Positions 7,066-15,511 are shown, numbered from the stretch's first letter. The stretch: 17,405 bases of DNA from Desulfobacteraceae bacterium UBA2174 (GCA_002327445.1 DCWA01000033.1:1-17405); one strand, 5' to 3'. A program made the numbers and translations. Notes: a model not told the origin generated them from the letters alone.

Positions 7066-8410
7066 CCGTTGCGGCCGGCCGGACCCCCAGATTCGCCAAG
7101 ACTGTTCCGGAAGCTTCGACCTCCGCTTCCAGCAGGGCATTTTCAAGTGCGCGCCTCAAGCACACCGGCAGCATCAGCAAGATCCAAAGGCCCTCCATGT
7201 AGGTCAGGGAAATGGTCAAGCCGCAGGCCAGCAGGATCACCAGTGAAATGAGGATTCCAAACGAAAACTGAACCATCCGATCCGCCTCGGGTTCCGGCAG
7301 CAGGGAAGCGTATCTCTTGATGGTTCGCAATTGCAAATAAGCGGCGAGAACCACCAGGGAAAAAACGATCATGCCCTGCAGCCCGAGTTCCGCCCAACAC
7401 TTGATATAGGTGCTGTGGGCGTCCTTGCCTGCATATTCCGGGATGTAGCGGCCGATGGTTTGATACCAGTTGCCGACACCGACGCCCAGCGGGTGGTCGA
7501 TGATCATCCGGGCGCCGGCGCCCCACAACTGCAAACGGCTAGCGGTGGACGTGTCCATCTTCTCTTCTGAGGTGGTGATGGTGGAGATCCGCTCGAGGAA
7601 CTGTTCGTCCGCCAGGTAAAAACCGCCCGCAATCCCCAAAACCAGCAGAACGGCAATCGTTTTACGGTGTTTCTTCGGCGCAAACAGGGCCGCGGCCAGA
7701 ACGCCGGCGGCGACCCCCAGAAAGGCGCCCCGGCTGCGACACAGCACCACCGCGTTGGCGGCAAAGGCGCCGGAGACGGCGCAAAGCAGCTTTCCCTTCC
7801 ATCCGCTCTGCAGCAGTTGAACGCCGATAATGGGCAGCATGGCCGCCATGAAGGCCGCAAAAAAATTGGCCTCGTTGAAATCGGCGCCTCCCACCCCCTC
7901 CAACCGGCCGGATTGAAACGCACTCCAGGGCGTCGCCCAAGCCTTGAGCCCTAAAACCAAGGCTACCAGCACAAATACCCATAGAAGTCCCGAGAGTTTG
8001 CGCTGATCAGTGATAATATGGGTCAGCATCAATGCAAAAATGACCACCTTGGAAAACTTTACCGTCGGATGGTCAACGGTGGAAAAGCGGCCAGTAGTTT
8101 CAGGGCCAATCAAAGCGGAAAGCCAGACCATTGAGAGAAAAAGGAGCAATAGTTTTTCTTGCCAGACCAAAAACCGGTCACCGTAATCCAGGTTGTGCCA
8201 GTTGAGCAGCATGCCGATGGCCGTGGCCAGTGCCAGCACCAGGGAATAGCGGATCCCCCAAGGGGAAAAAGCCGCCTCCCACCACTGCCCGGCAGGGCCA
8301 ATTGAGTAATCGGCCACATATCCGTAAACGCCAATATAAGGCGCAAATAATGCGCCAATCGAGCAAAAAACAAAAAGACCAAAAAACAGTATCCCTTTTA
8401 GAGATAGCAT
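7058..8410 (-). CDS. O-antigen ligase / polymerase family membrane protein (Wzy/WaaL type)
   Basis: This 450-residue polytopic protein has about ten or more hydrophobic segments. The large periplasmic loop holds the Wzy_C-type signature: DHPLGVGVGNW (305-315) followed by AHSTYIKCWAELGLQG (331-346). Another conserved part is SRGAFLG (226-232) after DFNEANFFAAF (177-187). Proteins of this kind polymerise lipid-linked repeat units or transfer glycan to an acceptor in the periplasm. The N-terminal region resembles exosortase-A-associated putative O-glycosylation ligases (TIGR03097), which fits the neighbours, but I cannot separate ligase from polymerase by eye. The ATG at 8410 lies 18 bp after the previous stop. 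The 3' end overlaps the next GT gene by 8 bp. Confidence 0.88.
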   Translation of the reverse strand: MLSLKGILFFGLFVFCSIGALFAPYIGVYGYVADYSIGPAGQWWEAAFSPWGIRYSLVLALATAIGMLLNWHNLDYGDRFLVWQEKLLLLFLSMVWLSALIGPETTGRFSTVDHPTVKFSKVVIFALMLTHIITDQRKLSGLLWVFVLVALVLGLKAWATPWSAFQSGRLEGVGGADFNEANFFAAFMAAMLPIIGVQLLQSGWKGKLLCAVSGAFAANAVVLCRSRGAFLGVAAGVLAAALFAPKKHRKTIAVLLVLGIAGGFYLADEQFLERISTITTSEEKMDTSTASRLQLWGAGARMIIDHPLGVGVGNWYQTIGRYIPEYAGKDAHSTYIKCWAELGLQGMIVFSLVVLAAYLQLRTIKRYASLLPEPEADRMVQFSFGILISLVILLACGLTISLTYMEGLWILLMLPVCLRRALENALLEAEVEASGTVLANLGVRPAATDA

Positions 8411-8428
8411 GGGTTCCCTAAATCTCTT

Positions 8429-9721
8429 TCATTCGCTGGTGTTATCAGCTTTCAATCTGGCAACCACCGCTTCGATTTCTTGTGTTTCCACGCTCATGCG
8501 CTCTTCCCAAGTCCAGAAGGATGCTGCCAACTCCCGCTGGGCCTTGCGCATCCGGCCGGCCAGGGACTCGTTGCGACAAAGTTCGGCCAGCTTGGCCCCC
8601 AGCGCCTGAATGTCGCCCTTTGGGGCCAGCAGCGCGTTCCTTCCATCCCGCAGCAAGTCGGCCGTAGACGGATCGAACACTGACACCACCGGCAACCCGG
8701 CCCAGGCCGCCTCGTAAAGGGGGTTGCATCGGTTGGTGACGTCGTTGGTGATCATGAAGATATCCGCCACGTTCATCAACGCCCAGATATCGTCATGCGC
8801 CAGGGCGCCCAGGAAAACCACGTCGCCGGCGATCCCCAGCCGATGGGCCAAGGTTTGCAGCCCGTGCCGTTCCGCGCCGTCGCCCGCGACCAGCAATTGG
8901 CAATCGCAGCCGCCGGCCCGGCAAACCGCCAAGGCGTGCAGCATGCGATCGATCCTTTTCCAGTAGCTGAGCCGCGAGCACGATACGACCCATTGGCTTT
9001 CCAGCCTGAATCCGCCGCCGAAACGCTCGGCTATTTCCCGCCGGGTCAAGTCTGGCGGACTCAGAGGCGGATCAACGCCGTTTTGCCAAAACCTGAACCT
9101 GGAATCGGGGACCTTGAAAGCCCGCGCTACCTCGTCTCCGCGGGTACCGTCGTTGGCGCAAATCAATAGGCTCGAAGGTATTTTATAACCCGCTGCCGCT
9201 GTTGGATAACGCAAGGAAACGAGTGGTTTTTTAATCAAGTCCGCCAAAAAGGTACCGTAAAGCCGCGTCACATTGGGAACCTTTAGGCGCCGAGCAATCA
9301 AAAAACCGGCAAGCGCTGCAAATTGGTTGTGGGCATAGATCAGATCTGGTTGAAAGCCATGTCGCACCACACGTCGCGCTGTTTGAAAAAGGCTGACCGT
9401 GATCATTAGCATCATTGCCACATTCAAAAACCAGCGCACCATAGAATTCAGTTCCCTACCGCCCGACAAACGCCGCATGGCAGCACGCAGCTTCTTAAGC
9501 GCCGGAAGCCATCGACAATCCGCAACCGAAACGTCATCGCCGGATCCGGCAGGAATAACAACTTGGATAAAATCATCGGAAAACAAGTCGTAAGACGGCA
9601 AAATCAGAAAAATATTATGTCCGGCGGCCCCGTGTCCATCGAGCGTTTTGCGTAATGAAGGCATTCCCCCCTTTCCCTCCATGGACCAGACAGGCAAGGC
9701 GGAAAGATGGAGAATGTTCAT
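8429..9721 (-). CDS. Glycosyltransferase family 4-like, altered EX7E motif
   Basis: A 430-residue GT-B glycosyltransferase. FWQNGVD (211-217) marks the domain junction, VVSCSRLSYWKRIDRML (245-261) the donor domain and LLVAGDGAER (276-285) its second strand. In place of the usual E-x7-E it has TNRCNPLYEAAWAGLP (329-344): the second Glu is E337, but the position eight residues earlier is T329. Some GT4 subgroups tolerate this, so activity is still likely. The ATG at 9721 overlaps the flippase stop (ATGA) and gives the normal N-terminus MNILHLSALPVWSM; in-frame upstream starts fall inside the flippase gene. Its job is probably addition of one EPS sugar. Confidence 0.87.
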   Translation of the reverse strand: MNILHLSALPVWSMEGKGGMPSLRKTLDGHGAAGHNIFLILPSYDLFSDDFIQVVIPAGSGDDVSVADCRWLPALKKLRAAMRRLSGGRELNSMVRWFLNVAMMLMITVSLFQTARRVVRHGFQPDLIYAHNQFAALAGFLIARRLKVPNVTRLYGTFLADLIKKPLVSLRYPTAAAGYKIPSSLLICANDGTRGDEVARAFKVPDSRFRFWQNGVDPPLSPPDLTRREIAERFGGGFRLESQWVVSCSRLSYWKRIDRMLHALAVCRAGGCDCQLLVAGDGAERHGLQTLAHRLGIAGDVVFLGALAHDDIWALMNVADIFMITNDVTNRCNPLYEAAWAGLPVVSVFDPSTADLLRDGRNALLAPKGDIQALGAKLAELCRNESLAGRMRKAQRELAASFWTWEERMSVETQEIEAVVARLKADNTSE

Positions 9722-11265
9722 ACAAAAGCCTTTGCGTGAAACTGCCGCAGGCACAGGCTGAGGCGTTGGCGGTAATCCGCCGGCAAAATTATCAGTGTGG
9801 CGATCAGCGACCAGAACAGAAAAGCCAAAAAAATCTGCAAGACGAAGGAAAGCCATGTGCCGGGGAAAAAAATCCAGAGCTGGACTTTACAAAAAACATA
9901 GAAAATCATCGCTGCTGCCATTGCAGGCGCCACGATTCTGAAAAAAAGGCGCTTAAAGGCAAAACCCTGCTTGCGGTCAAGATAGATGGGGACCCACAGG
10001 CAGGAAACCAACAGGCGCCCGGCCAGGGACCCCGCGGCGATGCCCACCAGTCCCCAGTGGAGCACGATGACAAAAAACAAGGACAGACCAAGGTTCACCA
10101 CCGCCTCGGTCATTGAAATAATTGCGTTGAAACGAATGTAGCCCATGGCGGCGAGCATATCCAGGGACGGAAGTGCGTAGAGCATGGGGAGCTGCGCCAA
10201 CGCCAACACTGTCATCACCGATGCGGATACGGCCACGGCTGCCTCCCCAAACCCGTCTTGAAGCATCCACAGCCGAATGAAAGAGTGTGAATAGGTGGCG
10301 AAGCCGATATAGACAAGCAGGCCAAAACAAAGCGCCAAACGCACCTGGCGTTCGAAAAGGTGTCTGGCCTCACCCATCTTCCCCGCTCCGATCGCCCGTT
10401 GAAACGCCGGAAAGAAGGTCCGCCCGATCAACTTGACAAATGTGGAGGAATAAAAAACGACCATCGCACCTACACTGTATTCTCGAACATCCGCGACACT
10501 GATCAGCGCCCCGGCGATGATCAAATCGGTCTGCCCGATGACGCGGGCCGAAAAGGCTGAAAGAAAGGATGCCACACCGTAACTGATAATTTCTTTCAAC
10601 CGATTCTTGCGATATAAAAACGGCCAGCTTCTCAGACCCGCATGATATCGGTGGGCGGCCAGCCAGTTGGCCCACATTCCCAAAACATTGCCCACCACCA
10701 CCGCCCCGGCCAGGCCCCAGAGTCCCCAACCGCGCTGCAGGGCATAAACGGTTGCCGCGGTTCTGACGATCAAAACGACCAAATCCACGCTTCGGGCCAC
10801 GTCGAAGCGGTCATGGGCCGCAAGCACGCTGGAATAGACCGCGGCCACCGCGGCCAGCCAGACGTTGACCACCATTAACGGAAGTAGCATCCGAACGGTG
10901 CCATGGTATTCTACGGGAACATCTTTAAACACCTGAGGGAAGAGCCAGCCCAGCAAAACACCTGCGGCAAGGATCAAGGCCCCGGTAAAAGAGAAGAAGC
11001 CCAACCCCGCCCGTATTGACTCATCGACCCCTTTCTGGTCTCCCTTGCCCAGGTAAAGGGCGATGTGCCTGCCCACGCTGGCTCGTACACCTAAGTCAAA
11101 CAGCCCCATGTAGCCGGTCAGGACTGTCAGCAGGCTCCAGATCCCGTAAGCCACCGCGTCAAGGTTGCCGACGATGTATGGTGAAAGGAAGAACATCACC
11201 ACCATCGAGGCGGCGTGTCCTCCCCAGTTGAACATCAAGTTGCGGGCGTGAATCTTTCCGCTCAT
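9718..11265 (-). CDS. Wzx-type polysaccharide flippase (MOP superfamily)
   Basis: This 515-residue, strongly hydrophobic protein has roughly 12-14 membrane segments and no large soluble domain. It starts MSGKIHARNLMFNWGG, and early segments carry the GIWSLLTVLTGYMGLFDLG pattern (about residues 41-59) typical of polysaccharide exporters in the RfbX/Wzx branch of the MOP exporters. Such proteins move undecaprenyl-linked repeat units from the cytoplasmic to the periplasmic face for polymerisation. The neighbouring ligase/polymerase fits this Wzx/Wzy-style route. The ATG at 11265 lacks a strong Shine-Dalgarno. A 183-bp spacer separates it from the upstream GT, so it may begin a separate transcript or depend on read-through. 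Its stop overlaps the next gene start by 4 bp. Confidence 0.9.
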   Translation of the reverse strand: MSGKIHARNLMFNWGGHAASMVVMFFLSPYIVGNLDAVAYGIWSLLTVLTGYMGLFDLGVRASVGRHIALYLGKGDQKGVDESIRAGLGFFSFTGALILAAGVLLGWLFPQVFKDVPVEYHGTVRMLLPLMVVNVWLAAVAAVYSSVLAAHDRFDVARSVDLVVLIVRTAATVYALQRGWGLWGLAGAVVVGNVLGMWANWLAAHRYHAGLRSWPFLYRKNRLKEIISYGVASFLSAFSARVIGQTDLIIAGALISVADVREYSVGAMVVFYSSTFVKLIGRTFFPAFQRAIGAGKMGEARHLFERQVRLALCFGLLVYIGFATYSHSFIRLWMLQDGFGEAAVAVSASVMTVLALAQLPMLYALPSLDMLAAMGYIRFNAIISMTEAVVNLGLSLFFVIVLHWGLVGIAAGSLAGRLLVSCLWVPIYLDRKQGFAFKRLFFRIVAPAMAAAMIFYVFCKVQLWIFFPGTWLSFVLQIFLAFLFWSLIATLIILPADYRQRLSLCLRQFHAKAFV

Positions 11266-11448
11266 TAGATTCTTTATTCAGTCGTCAAAAAGGCTCAAAA
11301 AAAGCATCCGGCATTTCGAGCTTGCGACGGAAAATCTCAATCATACGAAATAGGATTTATGGTTATTTGAGTAGAGATCCCTCGCTTCGCTCGGGATGAA
11401 AACTTGTTTTTTAACCCATCATCCTTGAATTTCAATAAATGGTGAATT
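11266..11448. repeat. Spacer with one CATTCCGAGC-type repeat variant
   Basis: Bases 11371-11400 hold the minus-strand word atcccgagcgaagcgaggga, a variant of the family also seen near 15087, 15161 and 15269. Its centre is the compact GCGAAGC mini-hairpin core. I see no gene in the rest of the spacer and no convincing promoter. Confidence 0.7.
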
Positions 11449-12585
11449 TCAGATGCTGGCGCAAATTTGTTCGAGCTTTCCCGCCCAGGTTTCCTGGGAC
11501 ATGACGACTCTTCGCTTCTCGCGAAACGAGTCTTGAATACCCAGGCATTTTTTCGCGGCCATCTCAAAATCGGCGGCTGTCTCCGCGAGTTCAACGTAAT
11601 CCGCATAAAGCAGGACTTCCGGCAATGGAGTGGAAATTACCGGCAGGCCGGCGCAGAGGTACTCGCGCAGCTTGATCGGATTAACGGCGATGGTCAGCTC
11701 GTTGATCTTGAACGGAATCAGCCCTGCATCGAGGTGCCGGCAGTATGCCGGCAGTGCAGCGTAAGGGCGGCGACCCGGGAAATGCATGTTCGGCACATTC
11801 TTGAATCGGCCGATGTTCACCCTGGAATCGGCATCGCCGATGAGCACGAAATGCCAGTGCGGGCGGCTGCGTGCCACGCTTGCCAGCAGATCCAGATCGA
11901 CCCAGTCGCGGATCAAACCGAAGAAACCCAGGCGCGGCTTAGGGATGGCCGCAAGATCCGGAGGACAGGGCAAATCCTCGGTCACCGCGCGGCTGAAATG
12001 ATCGTAATCCACCCCGTGGGGCACCAGGATGGTGTTGGGGTTCCAGCCGGCCTTGGCCTCCTGGAGGGCCATGGAAGTGGTGACCACCAGGTCGGCACGG
12101 CGGCAGAGGGCCTCCTCGTCTCGCAGCACCTGGGCGCGGTCATAGCCGGAGAAGGACGCGTGATCGTCCACGCAGTAGTAGACCACCTTTTCCTCGTGAA
12201 AATGGCCCAAAGCATAGGCCACGTCCGGTGTAAAGCTCCACACCTGCACCGGGCCGGTGCGCAGCTTGGCCATCGCCAGGCGGATCTGCATGATCAGCAG
12301 CCGGCGGTTGATCCGACGGGCCCACGCGGAGGATGGCAGCGGAATCACCAGCGGGGTCATCACGTAGAGGTTGGGCCGCGGCTTTTTCATCCCGGAGACG
12401 ACCTGCCGCAGCTTCAGCACCATGTAGCGCAGGTCCGAGGAACTGGTGGTGGGCATGCGCGAGGCGTGGAAGTTGACCCACAGAACCGTGTTGCGCTCGG
12501 CAAGAAGATGCATCACGTGATGCTTGCTGGTGGGCGGAGCGTCGTAGCCGCTGGCAAAACAGATGATGGTTTTTCCTTGGATCAT
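11449..12585 (-). CDS. Glycosyltransferase, TuaH-like (GT-B fold)
   Basis: A 378-residue GT-B protein of the group that includes teichuronic acid glycosyltransferase TuaH and many EPS-cluster enzymes. Marks are VVYYCVDDHASFSGY (134-148), VTTSMALQEAK (168-178), PHGVDYDHF (189-197) at the junction, RLGFFGLIRDWVD (218-230) opening the donor domain, and PIKLREYLCAGLPVIST (303-319) as the donor-binding segment, where the second catalytic glutamate is E308. The ATG at 12585 overlaps the TGA of the upstream TIGR03087-type gene by 4 bp, which fixes the start. It probably acts directly with that enzyme on the same intermediate. Which sugar it transfers cannot be read. Confidence 0.87.
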   Translation of the reverse strand: MIQGKTIICFASGYDAPPTSKHHVMHLLAERNTVLWVNFHASRMPTTSSSDLRYMVLKLRQVVSGMKKPRPNLYVMTPLVIPLPSSAWARRINRRLLIMQIRLAMAKLRTGPVQVWSFTPDVAYALGHFHEEKVVYYCVDDHASFSGYDRAQVLRDEEALCRRADLVVTTSMALQEAKAGWNPNTILVPHGVDYDHFSRAVTEDLPCPPDLAAIPKPRLGFFGLIRDWVDLDLLASVARSRPHWHFVLIGDADSRVNIGRFKNVPNMHFPGRRPYAALPAYCRHLDAGLIPFKINELTIAVNPIKLREYLCAGLPVISTPLPEVLLYADYVELAETAADFEMAAKKCLGIQDSFREKRRVVMSQETWAGKLEQICASI

Positions 12586-13802
12586 GAAAGCAAAGTCTGC
12601 AAGGGAGCTAAACGAGCATCCCAGCCATAGCGTTTCTCGGTTAAGGCACGTGCCTGGCGGCCCAGGTCAGCGGATAATGTGCGATTCTTCCACAGGTTGG
12701 TGATCGCGTCGCAAAAAGCGGTCGGTTCTGCTTTTTCAACCAACAAATCCCTGCCCGGCACCGCCTCGATACCTTCAAACGCCTGCTCGCTGGCCACCAC
12801 CGGCCGGCCCATGGCCATGGCCTCCAGCACCTTGTTCTGGATGCCCCGGGCGATGCGAATGGGAGCTATGGAAATCGCGGCATTCCAGACGAAGGGCCGC
12901 ACGTCCGCCACCCTTCCGTGCACCTTTACATCGGCCATTTTACCCAGCGCCTGGACTTCCCTGGTCGGTCTGGCGCCGACGATGTCAAACCACATGGCCC
13001 CCAGTTTTTGGCGAAGACGCGGCATGACCTCATTGGCAAACCAGACCACGGCATCCACGTTGGGCGCATAATCCATCATGCCACAAAAGACCAAGGAGCA
13101 GGTGTTGTCATCGACTGGATCTTTTTCTGATGTTCGCGGGTGGAAAAACGCGGTATCCACCCCATTGGGCAGGGCATGGACGCGAGCGCTGTCCACCACC
13201 TGGCGCCGAAAAAAGGCGGCCTCCTGCGCCGAGACGAGCAAGGTGGCATCGAAGGTTTCGGCAATCCGCTTTTCGTAGGCGGCCAGGCGGGCGGCCTCCC
13301 GCCGGTAGACCCAGCTTTGCGGCGGGCGGCGCTGAAGGGCGTATTGGCGCCACTTGTCCGAGTCCACGTCGATCAGGTCCATCACCTTGCGGCAGTTGGG
13401 CGCTATCTTGCCGGCCTTGAAAAGATAGGCGGCTGTCGGTGAAGAAAAGCAAAAGATCGCCTTGACGGGATGGTTTGCCCACACCCGCCTGACATAGGCA
13501 AGGGCCTTGGGATGATAGAAAGCGCCCACGCTGAGCGCTTGACCGCGAACAAGCGCTGAGGCCATGCCGACGGCGCGGCGCACGGGGCCGATGTGGTGAA
13601 AGGAGGCGCTTTCGCACAACGGCTTCAAGCTGACGATGTGGCGCAGATCCTCCGGGTCGTCGATGAAGGTGCAAAGATGAATCCGCCAGCCGTTTTGCCG
13701 CAAAAAAACAAGCTGGTTGTAGGAGCGGATCTTGTCCCCCTTGTCCGGCGGATAGGGGATCCGGTGGGTGATCATGAGCAGGTGTTTGCCTGGGGCGGTC
13801 AT
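12582..13802 (-). CDS. Sugar transferase of the PEP-CTERM/EpsH1-associated family (TIGR03087 type)
   Basis: The sequence fits the TIGR03087 sugar transferases, which are found almost only in exosortase A (PEP-CTERM/EpsH) loci. Family marks are HRIPYPPDKGDKIRSYNQL (13-31), FCFSSPTAAYLF (117-128), MDLIDVDSDKWRQYA (141-155), VYRREAARLAAYEKRI (165-180), the junction LPNGVD (211-216) and KVLEAMAMGRPVVAS (324-338). At 406 residues it is of normal length. The ATG at 13802 places the family motif at its usual distance from the N-terminus; a GTG at 13832 is a possible alternative and neither has a strong Shine-Dalgarno. It lies 70 bp after the FemAB-like gene. It is the best evidence that this cluster belongs to an XrtA-type system. 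Confidence 0.93.
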   Translation of the reverse strand: MTAPGKHLLMITHRIPYPPDKGDKIRSYNQLVFLRQNGWRIHLCTFIDDPEDLRHIVSLKPLCESASFHHIGPVRRAVGMASALVRGQALSVGAFYHPKALAYVRRVWANHPVKAIFCFSSPTAAYLFKAGKIAPNCRKVMDLIDVDSDKWRQYALQRRPPQSWVYRREAARLAAYEKRIAETFDATLLVSAQEAAFFRRQVVDSARVHALPNGVDTAFFHPRTSEKDPVDDNTCSLVFCGMMDYAPNVDAVVWFANEVMPRLRQKLGAMWFDIVGARPTREVQALGKMADVKVHGRVADVRPFVWNAAISIAPIRIARGIQNKVLEAMAMGRPVVASEQAFEGIEAVPGRDLLVEKAEPTAFCDAITNLWKNRTLSADLGRQARALTEKRYGWDARLAPLQTLLS

Positions 13803-13872
13803 TCTGGGCGATTTTAGGGGGTGAACTTTCACGCTGGAACCGTCAAGGAAGCTTCCTGAACGGCAAAATGCG

Positions 13873-14949
13873 CTATAAGGCAATGTGCCCGCGCACCCGC
13901 GGCCCGAGGATGCGGGTAACGGAGACGGGCAATTTCTGCCAGATTTCGATCATTTTTGAAAATTTTTCCTTGCCGCCGTCCGAAGAACCGTTCCTGCCAT
14001 CCAGATACAAGTGTTGCCAGTAGAGCGGCACCGGCACGGCCCCCCACTGCTGCTTGAACCTGAAGGTGCCTTCTTCCGGCGTGGAGCGTCCGAAATCGAA
14101 GCGGCAATATCCATGCTGGCAGGCGTCTTCGAGCATGGTCCAGTAGAGCAGCATGTTGGGCGCCAGGTGGCTGAACCGGCGCAGGGAAGAGGCCCAAGGG
14201 TTGAAGAGCGTATCGCCGAAACCGACCACCACGCTGCCGGCCAGGGGCTTGCGGCCCTGATACACCACGATGAGCCGGGTGCTGTCGGCAAACTCGACGA
14301 GGGTATGACGGATGAGATTTGCCGAGTGCACCGGGGAGCCCAGGTCGCGCATGTTTTCGACGAAAACCCGGTAAAAGTCGTCCAGCAACTCGAGGCGGCC
14401 TGCGGAGGCCGTCAAGCCCTCCTTGAGCGGCTTTTTGATCTGGCTGCGCAGCTTGGCCTTGAAGGATTTCATCAATTCGTCGGCCGATTCCGGCAGGTCG
14501 AGGAGCATCCTGACCTTGTGGGATTGCAGGCGGCTGGAAACGCCGGTCCCGAAATCCGTCCGGGCGCCCGCCGGCACAGCTTCGGCGCCCAGGTAGCGCG
14601 CTTCGATATCGGCGACCCCTAACTCCCGGCCCAGCCCGACGGCGTGGGCCTGAAGCGCCGCGGCGGTCTGGTCGTCATCGGCCAGAATGCCACCGTGATC
14701 GAAAAAGGGCATGGACACCAGGTGGTTGCCGAAAAGCGGGTGCTTGAGGTGAACCAGGGGAAAAACACCGGCGATCTTCTCTTGGTTGCGGCTATTGACC
14801 GCCAGCAAGTAAAAGGACCGATGGCGGTAGGTTTGTTCGATGACCCGCTTCCAGCCGCTGAGGTGATACACCGATGCCATGGGGTGGCGGAGGACGTATG
14901 CGTCCCAGCCGGAGCGGTCGTTTTCGGTGTATGGGCGAATGGAGGTCAT
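13873..14949 (-). CDS. FemAB-like / GNAT-fold acyltransferase, XrtA/PEP-CTERM-associated type
   Basis: This 358-residue protein resembles the FemAB family proteins tied to exosortase A loci (TIGR03019 type). FemAB proteins transfer aminoacyl groups, classically from aminoacyl-tRNA to an amine; the EPS-linked members have no proven substrate. Visible marks are VYHLSGWKRVIEQTYRHRS (27-45), FPLVHLKHPLFGNHLVSMPF (63-82), the basic KAKLRSQIKKPLKEGL stretch (164-179), and the C-terminal GNAT signature FDFGRST (284-290) with FRFKQQWG (296-303). The ATG at 14949 gives the expected start. It opens the main minus-strand block, about 560 bp of repeats away from the divergent toxin-antitoxin operon. Any promoter for the block would have to lie within this repeat mosaic, or transcription would have to come from wecB across the interruption. 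Confidence 0.9.
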   Translation of the reverse strand: MTSIRPYTENDRSGWDAYVLRHPMASVYHLSGWKRVIEQTYRHRSFYLLAVNSRNQEKIAGVFPLVHLKHPLFGNHLVSMPFFDHGGILADDDQTAAALQAHAVGLGRELGVADIEARYLGAEAVPAGARTDFGTGVSSRLQSHKVRMLLDLPESADELMKSFKAKLRSQIKKPLKEGLTASAGRLELLDDFYRVFVENMRDLGSPVHSANLIRHTLVEFADSTRLIVVYQGRKPLAGSVVVGFGDTLFNPWASSLRRFSHLAPNMLLYWTMLEDACQHGYCRFDFGRSTPEEGTFRFKQQWGAVPVPLYWQHLYLDGRNGSSDGGKEKFSKMIEIWQKLPVSVTRILGPRVRGHIAL

Positions 14950-14965
14950 TTTTGGGGGAAAGCAT

Positions 14966-15340
14966 TCTCGCGCAAAGACGCCAAGAAAGAAAAAATGGTT
15001 CTAGGTTCAGAGGTTCAGGGTTTAGGGGTTCAAGGTTTAGGGTTGAAGGGTTCCCGGTTCAAGGTTCAGGAACGCGCCGTCCCCCTGTCATTCCGAGGAG
15101 CGCCAGCGACGAGGAATCTCTTCGAAATTGTTGCCACTTCCCGCCCATATTCCCAACTGCAGATTCCTCGCTGCGCTCGGAATGACACGGGAAGGGGGTT
15201 CGGGGATTGGGGAGGTTCCCGGTTCAGGGTTTGGGGGTTCAAGGATTCAGGGGCGCAGCGCTTTCCCCCTGTCATTCCGAGCGCAGCGACGAGGAATTTC
15301 TTGCAGTTCTTTGCGCCTTGGCGTCTTGGCGCGAGATTGT
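14966..15340. repeat. Nested mosaic of three repeat families
   Basis: Outermost are period-8 arms in inverted orientation: 14966-14990 (ctcgcgcaaagacgccaaga) and 15308-15335 (tctttgcg, ccttggcg, tcttggcg, cgag). Inside lie two GGTTCA-rich tracts (about 15004-15070 and 15213-15252) and three CATTCCGAGC-type units: 15087-15121, an inverted partner at 15161-15188, and 15269-15300. Each unit is recognisable elsewhere in the window, so repeats appear to have inserted into repeats. No gene is believable here. The pair 15087-15121/15161-15188 could form a cruciform or hairpin. Confidence 0.85.
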
Positions 15341-15460
15341 CTTTTGGTTTTTTTTGAGAGGGGTGGGGCTCCACGGAATGACAGAAGGCTCCGATAGTGG
15401 ATAGACCTGCAGTTTTCAAAAACCGTCTTTTCCAACCTACCCCCCACAACCCGCTCTTAC
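15341..15460. other. Spacer between repeat mosaic and toxin-antitoxin promoter
   Basis: It carries a short remnant (cacggaatgacag, 15372-15384) of the CATTCCGAGC-type repeat. I see nothing else identifiable. Confidence 0.45.
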
Positions 15461-15489
15461 TTGACACCCACCAATCCATGATGTACAGC
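15461..15489 (+). promoter_or_regulatory. Putative sigma-70 promoter of yefM-yoeB
   Basis: A perfect -35 hexamer TTGACA (15461-15466) is followed after 17 bp by a weak -10 (TACAGC, 15484-15489) that overlaps the operator. This overlap would explain repression by the antitoxin complex. The -10 match is poor, so the exact start is uncertain. Confidence 0.5.
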
Positions 15490-15500
15490 TAATTGTACAA
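15482..15500 (+). promoter_or_regulatory. YefM-YoeB operator with two TGTACA boxes
   Basis: Two TGTACA hexamers (15482-15487 and 15494-15499) have a centre-to-centre distance of exactly 12 bp. The second is part of the longer palindrome TTGTACAA. The E. coli yefM-yoeB operator is known for two TGTACA-core palindromes with the same spacing, bound by YefM and more tightly by YefM-YoeB. This indicates autoregulation. Confidence 0.82.
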
Positions 15501-15503
15501 CAC

Positions 15504-15511
15504 AAGGAGGT
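15504..15511 (+). promoter_or_regulatory. Strong ribosome binding site of the antitoxin gene
   Basis: AAGGAGGT lies 5 bp upstream of the ATG at 15517. It is near-perfect and much stronger than any site in the EPS genes, consistent with antitoxin being made in excess. Confidence 0.85.

Noticed and set aside
9722..9856. 45-residue N-terminal extension of the glycosyltransferase at 8429-9721
   Set aside because: It lies inside the flippase gene, and the ATG at 9721 in an ATGA overlap gives the standard N-terminus.
11467..12630. Plus-strand 387-residue open frame
   Set aside because: It is a shadow of the TuaH-like glycosyltransferase on the minus strand and has no believable protein features.
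15004..15070. Telomere-like TTTAGGG/GGTTCAGGG tract
   Set aside because: The words are irregular and flanked by ordinary bacterial genes; it is an internal dispersed repeat, not a chromosome end.
15087..15300. Rho-independent terminator from the CATTCCGAGC inverted pair
   Set aside because: Arms can pair, but no T-tract follows, and the same unit occurs at unrelated places, so it fits a dispersed repeat better.
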